Shown one piece after another: positions 36,215-46,226 of a DNA stretch of 64,000 nt. The position numbers were made by a program, and so were the translations under genes. Numbering within the stretch: position 1 is the first letter of the stretch; every line of letters starts with the position of its first letter. Under the pieces are notes generated by a model that saw nothing but the letters and a program-made list of their open reading frames with translations, made no database searches and was not told the DNA's origin. Origin of the DNA: Epiperipatus broadwayi (Eukaryota > Onychophora > Udeonychophora > Euonychophora > Peripatidae); assembly GCA_028023455.1 (NCBI GenBank), contig JAQFVV010012394.1, positions 20,044,353 to 20,108,352 of the forward strand, written 5' to 3'.

Positions 36215-36445
36215 AAAAATAGTCAAAATAAGAGTCATAGATCACATGACCCTATTCTCTTAAGCTTGTAAGTTATAAACAATGAGGTTCTGAACCTATC
36301 CTAGCACCTCTCTGAGGAATACTAGAGCATGAAACCATGGCCAGAGGTTTAGGGGGGGGGGGTCCTGACAGAGATATTTTAAATGCTTTCTCTAACTAAG
36401 AATTTATCACAAAGCTTGTTGAGGAATTGGCAATCCTCATTGTTT
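36215..36445 (-). repeat. Third copy of the 21-kb repeat, partly inverted
   Basis: The first part (36215-36285, TCACATGACCCTATTCTCTT and GTAAGTTATAAACAATGAG) matches 21450-21525 in the same orientation. The rest, through GAGGAATTGGCAATCCTCAT at 36420-36440, is the reverse complement of the start of the 21-kb unit. The result is a hairpin-like rearranged copy. A G run (36352-36361) interrupts it. Confidence 0.7.
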
Positions 36446-36733
36446 ATATTTTATTGTAATCTATGTTTATCAACAAAATATGAACTTAGAACAAAATATA
36501 GTGTAGTTTTAAGGCTCCACTGGATGTTTATTACAACTTTTTTAAAAAGTTTTTGTGCTTTATAATTGAAATATGTTTTACTTCATTAAAATTTCTGTAA
36601 ATGATTTAATTTTGAGTTTATATATATATATATCCTTGCTAATTTTTTTTTGAAAACAGATTTGGTGCTTTTAGATATTATATGACAATGCTGAATATTT
36701 ATTTAGAAAAATTTATTGTTATTTTTTTTCCAG

Positions 36734-36910
36734 ATATCTTTATCATTTAGAGTTCAAGTAGATATTCTACCAAAGGATTTGATCCAGCTTGTTTTGATGA
36801 AGAGAGCTGTCACTACGGGTCAGGAAGATTCAGATGTAGATAAATTTGTATTTAAAGTTGTAGGAAAAGAAGAATTTATATTTGGAGACAATCCATTGTG
36901 CCAGTTTAAG
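36734..36910 (+). CDS. PIK3CB: Internal exon of class IA PI3-kinase catalytic subunit (Ras-binding domain), p110 beta/delta-like
   Basis: The exon reads 59 codons in phase 0 at both ends, starting Ile-Ser-Leu-Ser-Phe and ending Cys-Gln-Phe-Lys. A run of T followed by CAG precedes it (AG at 36732-36733) and GTAAAA follows (36911 on). The decisive block is near the C-terminal end: F-V-F-K-V-V-G-K-E-E-F-I-F-G-D-N-P-L-C-Q-F. This is the family pattern Y-x-L-x-V-x-G-x-x-E-Y-x-F-G-D-x-P-L-x-Q-F of the p110 Ras-binding domain. From family knowledge, p110 subunits phosphorylate PtdIns(4,5)P2 at the membrane together with a p85 adaptor, and this domain binds small GTPases. The FGD-x-PL spelling resembles p110 beta more than alpha, but the isoform cannot be fixed from one exon. 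The exon ends just before the Tyr-Ile-Arg segment that should open the next exon; I did not find that exon. Codon sense and splice sites are intact, so this looks like a live exon, not a retrocopy. Confidence 0.88.
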
Positions 36911-38099
36911 GTAAAAAAAATATTTTTAAATGTTATTTTTTATTTTAAGGCTAATACAGTCGCTTCAGTGGTGACAAAAACATAAATGGTTATTTTTTAA
37001 ATGATCTGTTTATCATGGTTAATCACGTGACAACAACAAAAATCATTATGTAATTAAAGATATAATTATTTAAAATATGCAGTGGTAATAAGTACAATGT
37101 TGGAAATATTTATAATCTGATAATTATAAATTTTTTGTAATAATAATGAAGTATAGTGAATGACAACTCTGAGATTGTTAAATTATTACTTGGTGTGTGT
37201 GTGTGTGGAGCGATTCTGTATGAATAAAAAGATATTTAAATTATTTTGCCCTATCTTCATTACATATTCCCACAAATAATGTTTCTTTTTAATAATTTTC
37301 ACAAGACTATAAATAAATTATGATTTATCAAATACGTAATACTGATAATATAAATCTATTTAAGTTCAAAAGCATTACTACTGTAATTAACAAGTTAGTT
37401 TCCAAAAATAAATGCGCAAACAACATAGATTGGTATTGATACAAGGGAGAAAACATTATTTGCAAGCTTATTTAAATTATTTTTTTTAGGAGTCGGACTT
37501 GTGAATTGTCCTTAGTAATGTTTTTGGATTGAATGGTTTTGTAATTAAATTTATATTGCTTTTTTTTATATATATGAAACACAATAGAAATAGAAATTGC
37601 ATTTTATGGTAGAATAGAAATAATACTATGTATGATGCAAAGCACCCTCTATTGGCTCATTTAATAAAACATTATATAGTAAACAAAATTCTTAATGTAT
37701 TAATTACATAATTATGATTATGATATTGCACTATTATTAGCAGAGCCATGATTAGATGCAAAGGTGTTAATTCTGGCGATCGAATAAGTATTAGCAGCAA
37801 TAGTGATGATGATCAATCTGACTATATCATTATTACTGGTGATATAATTATGATCACAGTCACAAATTCTGGAATTATAATTAACACACCCTGTAAATTG
37901 AGATAAGTAAGATACTATATCACTGAACTCTTAGAAATACAAATTAAATGTTTAAATTTGTAAAGAACTGCCCAATGAGATTTTCACTGAATTTGCTATG
38001 CAATGCTAAAACTGATGAGAAAAAACATTATTGAACAACCTACTAAAAAATAATATCATAAATTATCTGGTTATTTTGATTCTAGTAAATTAGAAAGTT
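36911..38099. other. Intron downstream of the PI3K exon
   Basis: Starts with the donor GTAAAA. Contains a short (GT)n at 37194-37206. I looked for the next PI3K exon (expected to begin Tyr-Ile-Arg-x-Cys) here and further down and did not find it. Confidence 0.5.
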
Positions 38100-38775
38100 T
38101 TATTACATTGAAACTGCTCAATATCATATGATCACCATTTCTTATGCTTGCTCATAACTGTTATTAAAACAGGCAAAACTCTCCATACAGTAGTGCCACT
38201 CAGTGCAAGCCAGAGTAATCAATGGGTTCCAGAAGGCTTGTGCATAAAATCCCTATCTAGTGCCTACTCATCCAATATCCCCAGACTAGTTTCTGGAAAG
38301 TTGCATTATTAGATCCTAAGATCTAGGTGCAGTACTTCCAGATCCAAGGCTCCTCACTGATGAAGGCCACAAACCAAGAACTAGTCTGGGGATATTGGAT
38401 GAGTATGCCTTAGATAGGGATTTTATGCACAAGCCTTCTGGCATCCATTGATAACTCTGGCTTGCACTGAGTGGCACTTCTATATGGAGAGTTTTGCCTG
38501 TTACATTAAAGCTGGTTTACATTGAGTGTTATAGAAATGACCCCAATAACAATCAACTAATAATCATATAACAGTGAATAGTTTTTTTTAAGTAAGATAT
38601 GATTTACAAACCGGACTGAATTTCATTTGCAAACTTCACTCTTTATCATAAATTGCAAGCTACCAATTGTTTGCTATATCCTGTTTGACCACTAAACATC
38701 ACATGATCACCATCTCTTATGCTAGCACTTAAACTCTGGTTGGCTGGCACTACTGCATGGAGAGTTTTGCCTGTT
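38100..38775. mobile_element. Foldback element of the 18-kb family, nested or duplicated
   Basis: Inner inverted repeat 38170-38500 begins CAGGCAAAACTCTCCATACA and ends with its complement. The arms carry the same CCTACTCATCCAATATCCCC and ACTAGT blocks as 18008-18552, but the middle part of the left arm is deleted. Outside it, ATCATATGATCACCATTTCT (38113 on) and ATCACATGATCACCATCTCT (38698 on) form an outer direct pair. The second is followed by another copy of the terminal sequence, GCATGGAGAGTTTTGCCTG (38755-38773). This looks like one element plus a remnant of a second. Confidence 0.75.
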
Positions 38776-40609
38776 TATATCCTGTTTGATTACTTTAGAG
38801 CTATTTCTGAAATAGAAAAGCTAATTATTATTTATATGATATTGATTATTAGAAATTATATGTATTGTTATTAATTATTCTACATGTTTTAATGCAATGG
38901 TAAATTGTCATGCTCTGGCATGTAAGGTTCTTGGATTGATTCCAGTTCTGTAACTTCATGTACTCGACTTCTTATAAATTTCCTGGCAATAAAGCCATTC
39001 AATTTTTTGACCAATATTTAATAAATTTTAATTTCAGCACTTCCATAAGTAGGTTATATTTATTATTATTATTTTTAAATATTTAATTATGAAATTGCAA
39101 ATAATATAATTTAAGGGAGGTCTACTTTGCTCTTTCCTAGAAATGACAGCTGTAAGCAATTTGCATTAATTTGCATAAAATACTTAATAAAATGTAGTTT
39201 TATAGACAATTAGTAGGTATGATTATGAGAGCAAAGTTTATTGAAAGCGCTTAGCTAAATTTAAATTACACTTTTAATTCTAAGATCGGACTAGCTCCAT
39301 TGTCTGTGTATTATGCAATGTACTGTATATAATTTATATTGCACTTTTTTTGCTAAGATCTGAGTTGACTTAATAGCATATAACAAACAATATTTATTTC
39401 ATAAATATGTGTAAGATATTTAATTATATTTTTTTATATAAAAATAATGGTAGGCAGCAATTTGCTTTAATAAAAGTTTAGAATAAGCTTTTAATTATTT
39501 GACTTTTTTAAAACCTTATTTCAGCTGTAAAGATCTATTTTTAAGGATGAAGATAAGTTATTTTTATTTAGATAGCTTCTGGTACTCTTTTGAACTGATT
39601 ATAAATAATTATATAGGAAAACATCCTTTAATGATCCCCTATATCTTCATAGAAAAACTGTGAAAGAGGATAAAATATTCTTATAAGGCTAGACAACTAT
39701 AATTGTTGATAATTTTTAGGGCTGTTTTCTTTTCTTTTTTTAAAAAAAATAAAAATAGTTGGATACTCTTTTTCTGACTACTAGTTAAATGGAATCCTAA
39801 GTTCGCTACTGGGAAAATAATTATTTGCTTATTTAAACATGCTCATCTATACAAACTTTTTTCCTCTAATTTCACCTTGATTTAAAGATCAGGCTATGGG
39901 CGTGATTGATGAATGACAAAATACTAATTTATAATGCTGTATATTTTTATATGGATATATTTAATTAATTTTACCTGTGAACATGTCTTATGACATTGGA
40001 TATGGTGATGGAATTCCAATATTTTATCTTTATGTTTGACTGTTAAACAAAACCATTTTACATAAGTATACATCATATGTATAGACATTCTCATATTGTA
40101 AACCTTTATAAACAAAACTTATATTTGTACTATCAATGCATAATGGAAATATAAACTTGCTCTATTTTATTGACAATAAAAACAAAATTTTTGCTATAAT
40201 AATGATCATATGATAATAAAAATATATTCCATAGAGAATAAAAGGTTTAGTTGTATAGTTATCCTAATCTATTAAAAACTGCCAGGATCATGCAATCATT
40301 TATTTTACATTCACACAATACAATTCCAGAGTCCAAAATATTTGGACACACAATCTTGACAATTCATGATAGTTTGGAATCACTATATGAATAAATTTAT
40401 ATTGATAGTTTTACAAAATAAGTAGGTAAACTTGTATCATTTTAATAAATATTTTATCAAACTATAAAGCATTTTAGAAAGTGGTTCTATTGAAACAGAG
40501 AAAATTGGAAGGAACTCACCACATACTATATATACCATTATCTGTTATCTAAAAAAATAATAAAAATAATTACAGAAAATAAAAACTTATTTATATAATA
40601 TAGTTTGTA
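38776..40609. other. Presumed intron; one reverse copy of the TATAAGAAG-box repeat
   Basis: At 38905-39020 the - strand reads GAATGGCTTTATTGCCAGGA then ATTTATAAGAAGTCGAG, matching the family at 51165. Its + strand carries GGATTGATTCCAG, a B-box-like sequence, hinting that the family is a tRNA-derived SINE running the other way. The rest is AT-rich and unassigned. A TTTGGACA motif at about 40340 resembles some mariner ends but stands alone. Confidence 0.45.
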
Positions 40610-40844
40610 TAATATTAAATTATCTATGTTCTTTATTACTGTTTCACAATGCTTTTTTTAGAACCAATTATGACAGTTTCGCTTGACCCAGCGATCTTCT
40701 TCAGAATTATAACTCTAAGATTTGGAAATATAATAGAAGATATAGTTCTGAAGAAGATTGCTGGGGCAATCGATTCTGTCATAGTTGGTTGTAGAAAAAA
40801 AGCATTGTGAAACAGTAATAAAGAATATAGATGATTTAATATTA
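40610..40844. mobile_element. Foldback element, 235 bp with ~100-bp arms
   Basis: Left arm 40610-40710 (AATATTAAATTATCTATGTT through TTTCACAATGC to GATCTTCTTCAGAA) pairs with right arm 40744-40844. The arms are about 90% complementary by eye, with a spacer of about 33 bp. No coding capacity. Confidence 0.8.
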
Positions 40845-41589
40845 TATGGATTTGGCAATGCAGTAAAAAAGATAAAGTTATAATGCTTCATAAAAATATA
40901 GTTTATAGTTTGCCATCTTGTTTCTATGTTGTTGTGTTTTAGTAAAAAAATATCTAAAAAGATTTGATAATTACTGTTTTTATGTCTTTCTATTGAAACT
41001 CAAAAATTATTTTATATGCATAATATTTCACTGTGTAATTTATGGGAAGTGTTAAAAATATTCTTTTTATAGACTTTTATTTAACTTACTTTATTTTTTT
41101 GTGTATCTGTCTGAGAAATCTTATACCTCAGTATACTCTTTATTGTACTTTCATGTAGTAGTATTAAATTGTATCAGAACCTTCTTATAAAAATTAGTAA
41201 AGAAAAAATATAAAGAAAAACTTTTCTTTGCGTAAATGCACTAAAAAATAAAAAATAAAAGTAAAAAAAATGTTTCATGGGACAATGATGATTTCTGAAA
41301 AATTACATGTATTCTCTTATTATGTCAAACTATTCAAATGAGTTTTATTTAAATTAGTCTTTTGGAAATCTAAAGATGATTGTATATCATTTTTATGTAA
41401 AATAGAAATTCATATAACATTACAATACTAGCCAAAAAACAAAATTTTACTAAAATTCTTCCACAACCATTTTATCTATTAACAAATAGATCTTTTCACG
41501 TGAAATTCTATAATATACATACTTCATATATATAAACAAAATAGCATTCTCATGATTTACTTCAAAAATCAACTTCTTTTAACACTAAA
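40845..41589. other. AT-rich presumed intron, nothing recognised
   Basis: No domain, repeat partner or tRNA-like box found. Confidence 0.4.
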
Positions 41590-42445
41590 GGATGTTATCA
41601 TGAGATTGACAGCCTCAGATTCAAAAAATTTTATCATCAAAATTTCTTTTACTCTTCTTGAGTTGTGATATCTATTTTTAATTCTACTCTTATCAACTTT
41701 TAATTCTTTCATTAAGACTTATTTTACTTTGACCTATATAAATTTTATGACACTTGCAAGAAATCTTTTAAACTACCCCAGTAATAAATTTATTGTCAAT
41801 TGACTGTTTGAATTATTCAATAATGAATTTAAACTTAGGCCTTTCTTCCAGGCCACTTTCATACCATCTAATATTTTTATAAATCAATTTACAAATTGAT
41901 GACTTATATAGTAAAGAAATAAACTCTTTATTCTCACTAACAATTAGATCTTCATCATTAACATATATATATATATATATATTAAATATAATATTCTTAA
42001 TGAATTAATGACTATAATATAATTTCAATATAGTCAGAAGCAAATTGACTTCTCTGAATATAACTATTATTTTCAAAATTATTAAGCCTTCTATTCCTAT
42101 AATAAAAATTCAATCAAGAAAGTTTCTCATGAGTAAAAGGTTGATAACTGTCTAGTCTTAACATATTTCTTAACTTTTTTGCTTTTAATAAAATGACTAC
42201 AAAATAAAACATCAACTTTATCAGCAATTAAATCTAGAAATTTTAACTTAACAAATTAGTAAATTTATATTAGAATCAAAACCATTCAGTCTATCAAGAA
42301 AATCCTTCAATTTATCTTCCTGTACAACAAACAGAGAATCATCAACATTAAAGAAAAAAGGAAAACAGAAAAATTATAACCAATAACTCATTTTTATCTC
42401 TACCATATTGCATATTTACAAAAACTAAGTTTTATTTTGACAATT
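41590..42445 (-). pseudogene. Penelope-like retroelement remnant: end of reverse transcriptase plus GIY-YIG endonuclease
   Basis: Reverse-strand reading from 41785 gives F-I-T-G-V-V-stop-K-I-S-C-K-C-H-K-I-Y-I-G-Q-S-K-I-S-L-N-E-R-I-K. This is the GIY-YIG nuclease start (G-V-V-Y-K-I-x-C), the paired Cys, the Y-I-G triplet and the L-N-x-R arginine region. Only the first tyrosine of GIY is replaced by a stop. About 600 bp upstream on that strand (near 42345) is F-F-F-N-V-D-D-S-L-F-V-V followed by K-L-K-D-F-L-D-R-L-N. This fits the Y-V-D-D active-site block and following helix of Penelope reverse transcriptases. The order RT then GIY-YIG is the Penelope order. Stops and frameshifts throughout. The N-terminal RT half is missing or unreadable. 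Confidence 0.65.
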
Positions 42446-42639
42446 TTGGATTTTCTTTTAAATATTTTTTCTTATAATTATTTCCAGATAGATATCTTCC
42501 CTAAAGATTTTTTTTTATCCTTACATTTTCCATCATTTTATTTTCACTCAAATTAATTTTTATTTTAGTCATACCTCTAAGTACCATATAAACATATCCT
42601 TTTTATATCCAATATTAATTCTGTCATTTTACTCACATC

Positions 42640-43190
42640 TATATAAATATCCCACTCTCTATTTTAGTTTAATAGATAATACAATTTATTATTAATTAAC
42701 CCCATCTAATATTTATTCCTCCTTTCCAATAAATGTAACCCTCATTTAATTAAATAAATCTGCATTTGTAGTAAAAATATTTAGACCCATCTAAAAAAAT
42801 AACACTACTATTCTTAAACAAAAATTTTAGCCTCAAATTAATTCCACAAACCTTACTTAAATTTTCCCCACCATCAAATTTTGGAAATAATCCCATCACT
42901 CCACCGACCTATTATTCCTTTTCTTCAAAATCATAATCTTCTTCTCAAACTGTTTATTATTTTTTTTTATTACCTATTTATTCCTACAAACACTACAACA
43001 TTATTATTATTATTATAGTTTTTCCTTAATACCAGTATCTAAAATTCCATCTTTTGGAAGACACACTGCTACATTCTTTCCTTTATTTTTTCTAACTAAC
43101 TTTTCTACAACTCCTAACTATCATGTCACTTCAATAGTACATTTTCCTTATTTTTAATTTTCACCTACCCATGATCTAATGTGATGTAAA
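42640..43190 (-). pseudogene. SGNH/GDSL-hydrolase-like domain remnant of a retroelement
   Basis: Reverse translation in shifting frames gives H-D-S at about 43123 (block I, normally GDS), L-V-R-K-N-K-G-K-N-V-A-V-C-L-P-K-D-G-I-L-D, N-V-V-V-F-V-G-I-N-R (block III, normally V-G-T-N-D), then G-L-F-P-K-F-D-G-G-E-N-L-S and V-C-G-I-N-L-R-L-K. It continues V-I-F-L-D-G and N-A-D-L-F-N, where the family has D-G-L-H-L-N; the catalytic His is lost. SGNH domains of this form occur in Ngaro/DIRS-type elements and in ORF1 of some CR1/L2 LINEs. The frame break coincides with an expanded (TAA)n run at 43000-43015. It lies immediately upstream, on the same strand, of the GIY-YIG relic. Whether they were one element is unknown. 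Confidence 0.55.
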
Positions 43191-43732
43191 ATGTATTCTC
43201 CTTAAATGAAATCAGAAATTTCTGTCCATAGGTTATGTACTCAGAAATCTTATTAGCCATGTTAAACACTTCCTTCTTCTATAGAAATCATAGCATTTCA
43301 GCTTAATGTGAAACAATGTCAGACAATATATATGACCCATCTGTGAATTTTTAGCTTAACTTATTAAAATTTGTCTTTTTTGTGTTATTTAGTTCATGCT
43401 TTATTGGTTTGTTGTATCTATATACTATCCTTTACCTTTATATTTTGGATACCATTTAAATACTTTGCTTAATTAAAAAATATTTTTTATTTATAACTAT
43501 GATTTATTTTATATTTGTTTATTATTCAATATTATTGATGATTGAAGCGCAATTCTGTTCACTTTACCCTAAAACTATATGATATTGTTGAATAGTATCA
43601 TGATGTTGTTGAATGCTATTGGCCACACTTATTATTTATGGACAGATTGAAATGTAAAAAAAAAACAATCCTAATTCCAGGAGATAACTGAAGAAAAAAC
43701 TTGTGCAAACTTGATTGCTCTTATGCAAAAAT
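43191..43732. other. AT-rich presumed intron, nothing recognised
   Basis: No domain or repeat partner found between the SGNH-like relic and the minisatellite. Confidence 0.35.
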
Positions 43733-44185
43733 AATTAGTTTGGTTTTGATGTGTAATAAATGAATTGTGTCATTTGTGATCATTAAACTAATGTAGTTCT
43801 GATGTGCAATAGATGAATTATGCCTAATATGATCATTAATCTGGTTCTAATATGTAGTAGATGAATTATACTATATAGGTGAATTATCCCATACTATGAT
43901 CATTAGTCTGATTCTGTTGTGTAATTGGTGATTATGCACCACTATGGTTTCTAGTCTGGTTCTGTTGTGTAATAGATGAGTTATGTCCTACTATGATTAT
44001 TAGTCTAATTCTGTTGTATAATAGGTGAATTATGCCATTCTATGATCATTAGTTTAGTTTCTGATGGCTAATAGGTAAATTATGACATATTATGACCATT
44101 AGTCTGGGTCTGATGTGTAATAGGTGAATGATACTGTACTATGATCATTAGTCTAGTTCTGATAGTAATAGGTAAATTATTCATA
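43733..44185 (+). repeat. Minisatellite, 49-bp unit, about nine degenerate copies
   Basis: Units start TTAGTCTGGTTCTG and contain TGTAATAGGTGAATTATG and TACTATGATCATTAG. The period is 49 bp in the central copies, with one internal deletion or duplication near 43870. Copies differ at 10-25% of positions. It is A/T-rich with a repeated ATGATCAT palindrome. Confidence 0.9.
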
Positions 44186-44889
44186 TGTATCATGCATGCA
44201 TTTTGCATATAACCTCTTTTTTTTTTAAACAATAATTGCTTTTTTTTTTAAATTTAAATTCATTTTTTGTTTTTAAATAAAAATGAGTAAATTTTTATAA
44301 ATTATGTCAGACTTTTTTTTTTTTTTGGTAATAAGATCTGGTTTCAGCAATGGGAGGAATAATATTTCATAAATTATTAGCTTTTCCTCCCATTTTAATT
44401 TAAATTGATTTGAAATTTGATTTCAGTTTCGAGATATATGAAAAGCACAATTTATTAATTTGAATTTTATTATAAGATGTTGTCATTTGATATTAAATTG
44501 TCTGCAAAGACAGGGAGAGATAATTAGAAAATAAAAAAAGTTATATCCAGGCCATGATTCTAGCTCTTTGTTCATGGTTGCTGACCATAGCTTGCTATTT
44601 TTTAATAAATTTATTCTACTTTAATATTTAGAGCTATTCTACTGAGTTCCTTTATTGTATACGCTGCACTATGTGCATGAATTCTCTCTTCATCCACATT
44701 ATTTTTTATCTTATTTAGATCACCAAATATAAGCATATCCTTTATTTTCATATCCATCTCCAACATTGTGTTTTTACTTTTATCTATATATATTCTATGC
44801 TGCCCAAAGTTTTTATGAACTCTGGAATAATTAGTTATTCGATTATTTTATACATTTTAAAACTTTTTTTTAAATAGCTAGTTTAGCAA
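44186..44889. other. AT-rich presumed intron
   Basis: Several T homopolymers; nothing assigned. Confidence 0.4.
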
Positions 44890-45295
44890 ATATAAGGGCA
44901 CTGTAGTGCAATCGTAACACACCCAGTTTCCCTTTATGATTTGGATTTAATCTCGAAGATTAGTAGTTTTTTAACAAGTTTTTTATAACCAACCCAGTTA
45001 ATTATTTATTATTGGTCAGACAGAAAGTAAAAGAATAGAAAAATCTTCCATACCCTCATTCAACAATTGGGAAGCCTAGAGGGTGCTGCCTTCATTTTCA
45101 CTCTTCTCTCTGAGGGCTACAGAGAGGCCTTTGCATTGCAATGGACTATTTAAAGGCTGTTCTTTGTACCCTTTACCTATGTATATACTGTTAATATTTT
45201 TTTCATTTTATTCTTATTGCCACTTCTTTAATCGTGCTTTGCATTTTTATGTTTTTTGTAATTTTATTATTTTGCTGAAATAACATAAATATCAA
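44890..45295 (+). mobile_element. SINE with tRNA-like head and ~330-bp body
   Basis: GGGCACTGTAGTGCAATCGT (A-box-like) and GATTTGGATTTAATCTCG (B-box-like) are about 40 bp apart. They are followed by a body with AACCAACCC...TATTGGTCAGACAGAAAG, a complex segment at 45070-45160 and an AT-rich end near 45290. Head and early body match 7885-8102. The 66-residue frame at 45083 is inside the body and shows no domain. Confidence 0.55.
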
Positions 45296-45479
45296 TTGCT
45301 AAAATGTACTTGTGTAACCCAGTGAAAAGGTGACTGGGCATTGGCCCTCTCTCCTAATTGCCTGCCATGCCATCTCTTAGTCATATTACTTAATTATTCA
45401 GCATAAAATGAAATGTAACGATGTGTTTTATATCTTAATCCATGGTGGCTCAATGAGCTAAGATTAGATTTTGTTTCAA

Positions 45480-45700
45480 AATGGGCAAAACTACTATTGA
45501 ACCATTTGAAAACTGTGAATCCACAAATCAAATAGATGTTTTAAAGTGGTTTATTAGATTTTTATAATCTGTATAAATACAAAACACATTGTCACTTTTC
45601 ATATTGTGAAAATTTTTGTAGCAAATAGCTAAATTACATCACTACATAATGTTTTGATTCAGAGATTGCATTGCACATAACTTGGAAAGTACCACTTATG
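45480..45700 (+). repeat. Degenerate repeat shared with 62148-62440, possible mariner-type transposase start
   Basis: ATGGGCAAAACTACTATTGA (Met-Gly-Lys-Thr-Thr-Ile-Glu) parallels the Lys-Thr-Ile-Thr-Glu-Thr-Phe-Glu frame at 62148. Further on, ACAAAACACATTGTCACTTT and TTTTTGTAGCAAATAGCTAA...TTGATTCAGAGATTGCATTG parallel the other copy. No intact frame. Confidence 0.5.
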
Positions 45701-45886
45701 TTTTCATTGGTATATATTGTAATCAGTAAGAAAATGTTAAAACATTTAACGACTAAACAGGTTTGAGTTTTGAATATGAAAGAATTTATTGTAAAAACAT
45801 ACTTAAGTCATCAGTGTATTAAGTACTCATTATAGAAATATATTTATGGTAATATTAATTTTCCCTTCACTTGACTATGTAATTTT

Positions 45887-46226
45887 TTTTGCATATGTTA
45901 GTCTGTATGCATAATGAAACATTCTTTTCATTACCTTATACAACTGAATGCACTTTCAGTGGTGAGCACCATAATCAGAGTTCTCATGTTAGCTGTTGTT
46001 ATTTATACTAAGATTTAATTATGCATGCTATGTAAATACATACTTTGTTAATATACATAGCACATATTTACATAGCATGCATAATTAGATCTTGGTATAA
46101 GTAAAACAATAGCAACAACATGAGATCTACAATTATAGTACACACCACCAAAAGTACACTCAGCTGTATGGCATAAAGAGAAGTAAGAAGTCTCTTCATT
46201 ATGCATACGGACTAACATACGCAAAA
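45887..46226. mobile_element. Foldback element, 340 bp, inverted over nearly its whole length
   Basis: TTTTGCATATGTTAGTCTGT at 45887 pairs with its complement ending at 46226. The inner ends are TAATTATGCATGCTATGTAA and its complement around 46050. The arms are about 155 bp with indels and mismatches. No coding capacity. A relative was not found elsewhere in the window. Confidence 0.8.

Noticed and set aside
40330-40360. Mariner/Tc1 terminal repeat (TTTGGACA motif)
   Set aside because: The motif is short, alone, and has no inverted partner at a sensible distance.
43733-44185. CRISPR-like array
   Set aside because: The 49-bp units repeat over their whole length with no unique spacers, in a eukaryotic intron; it is a minisatellite.
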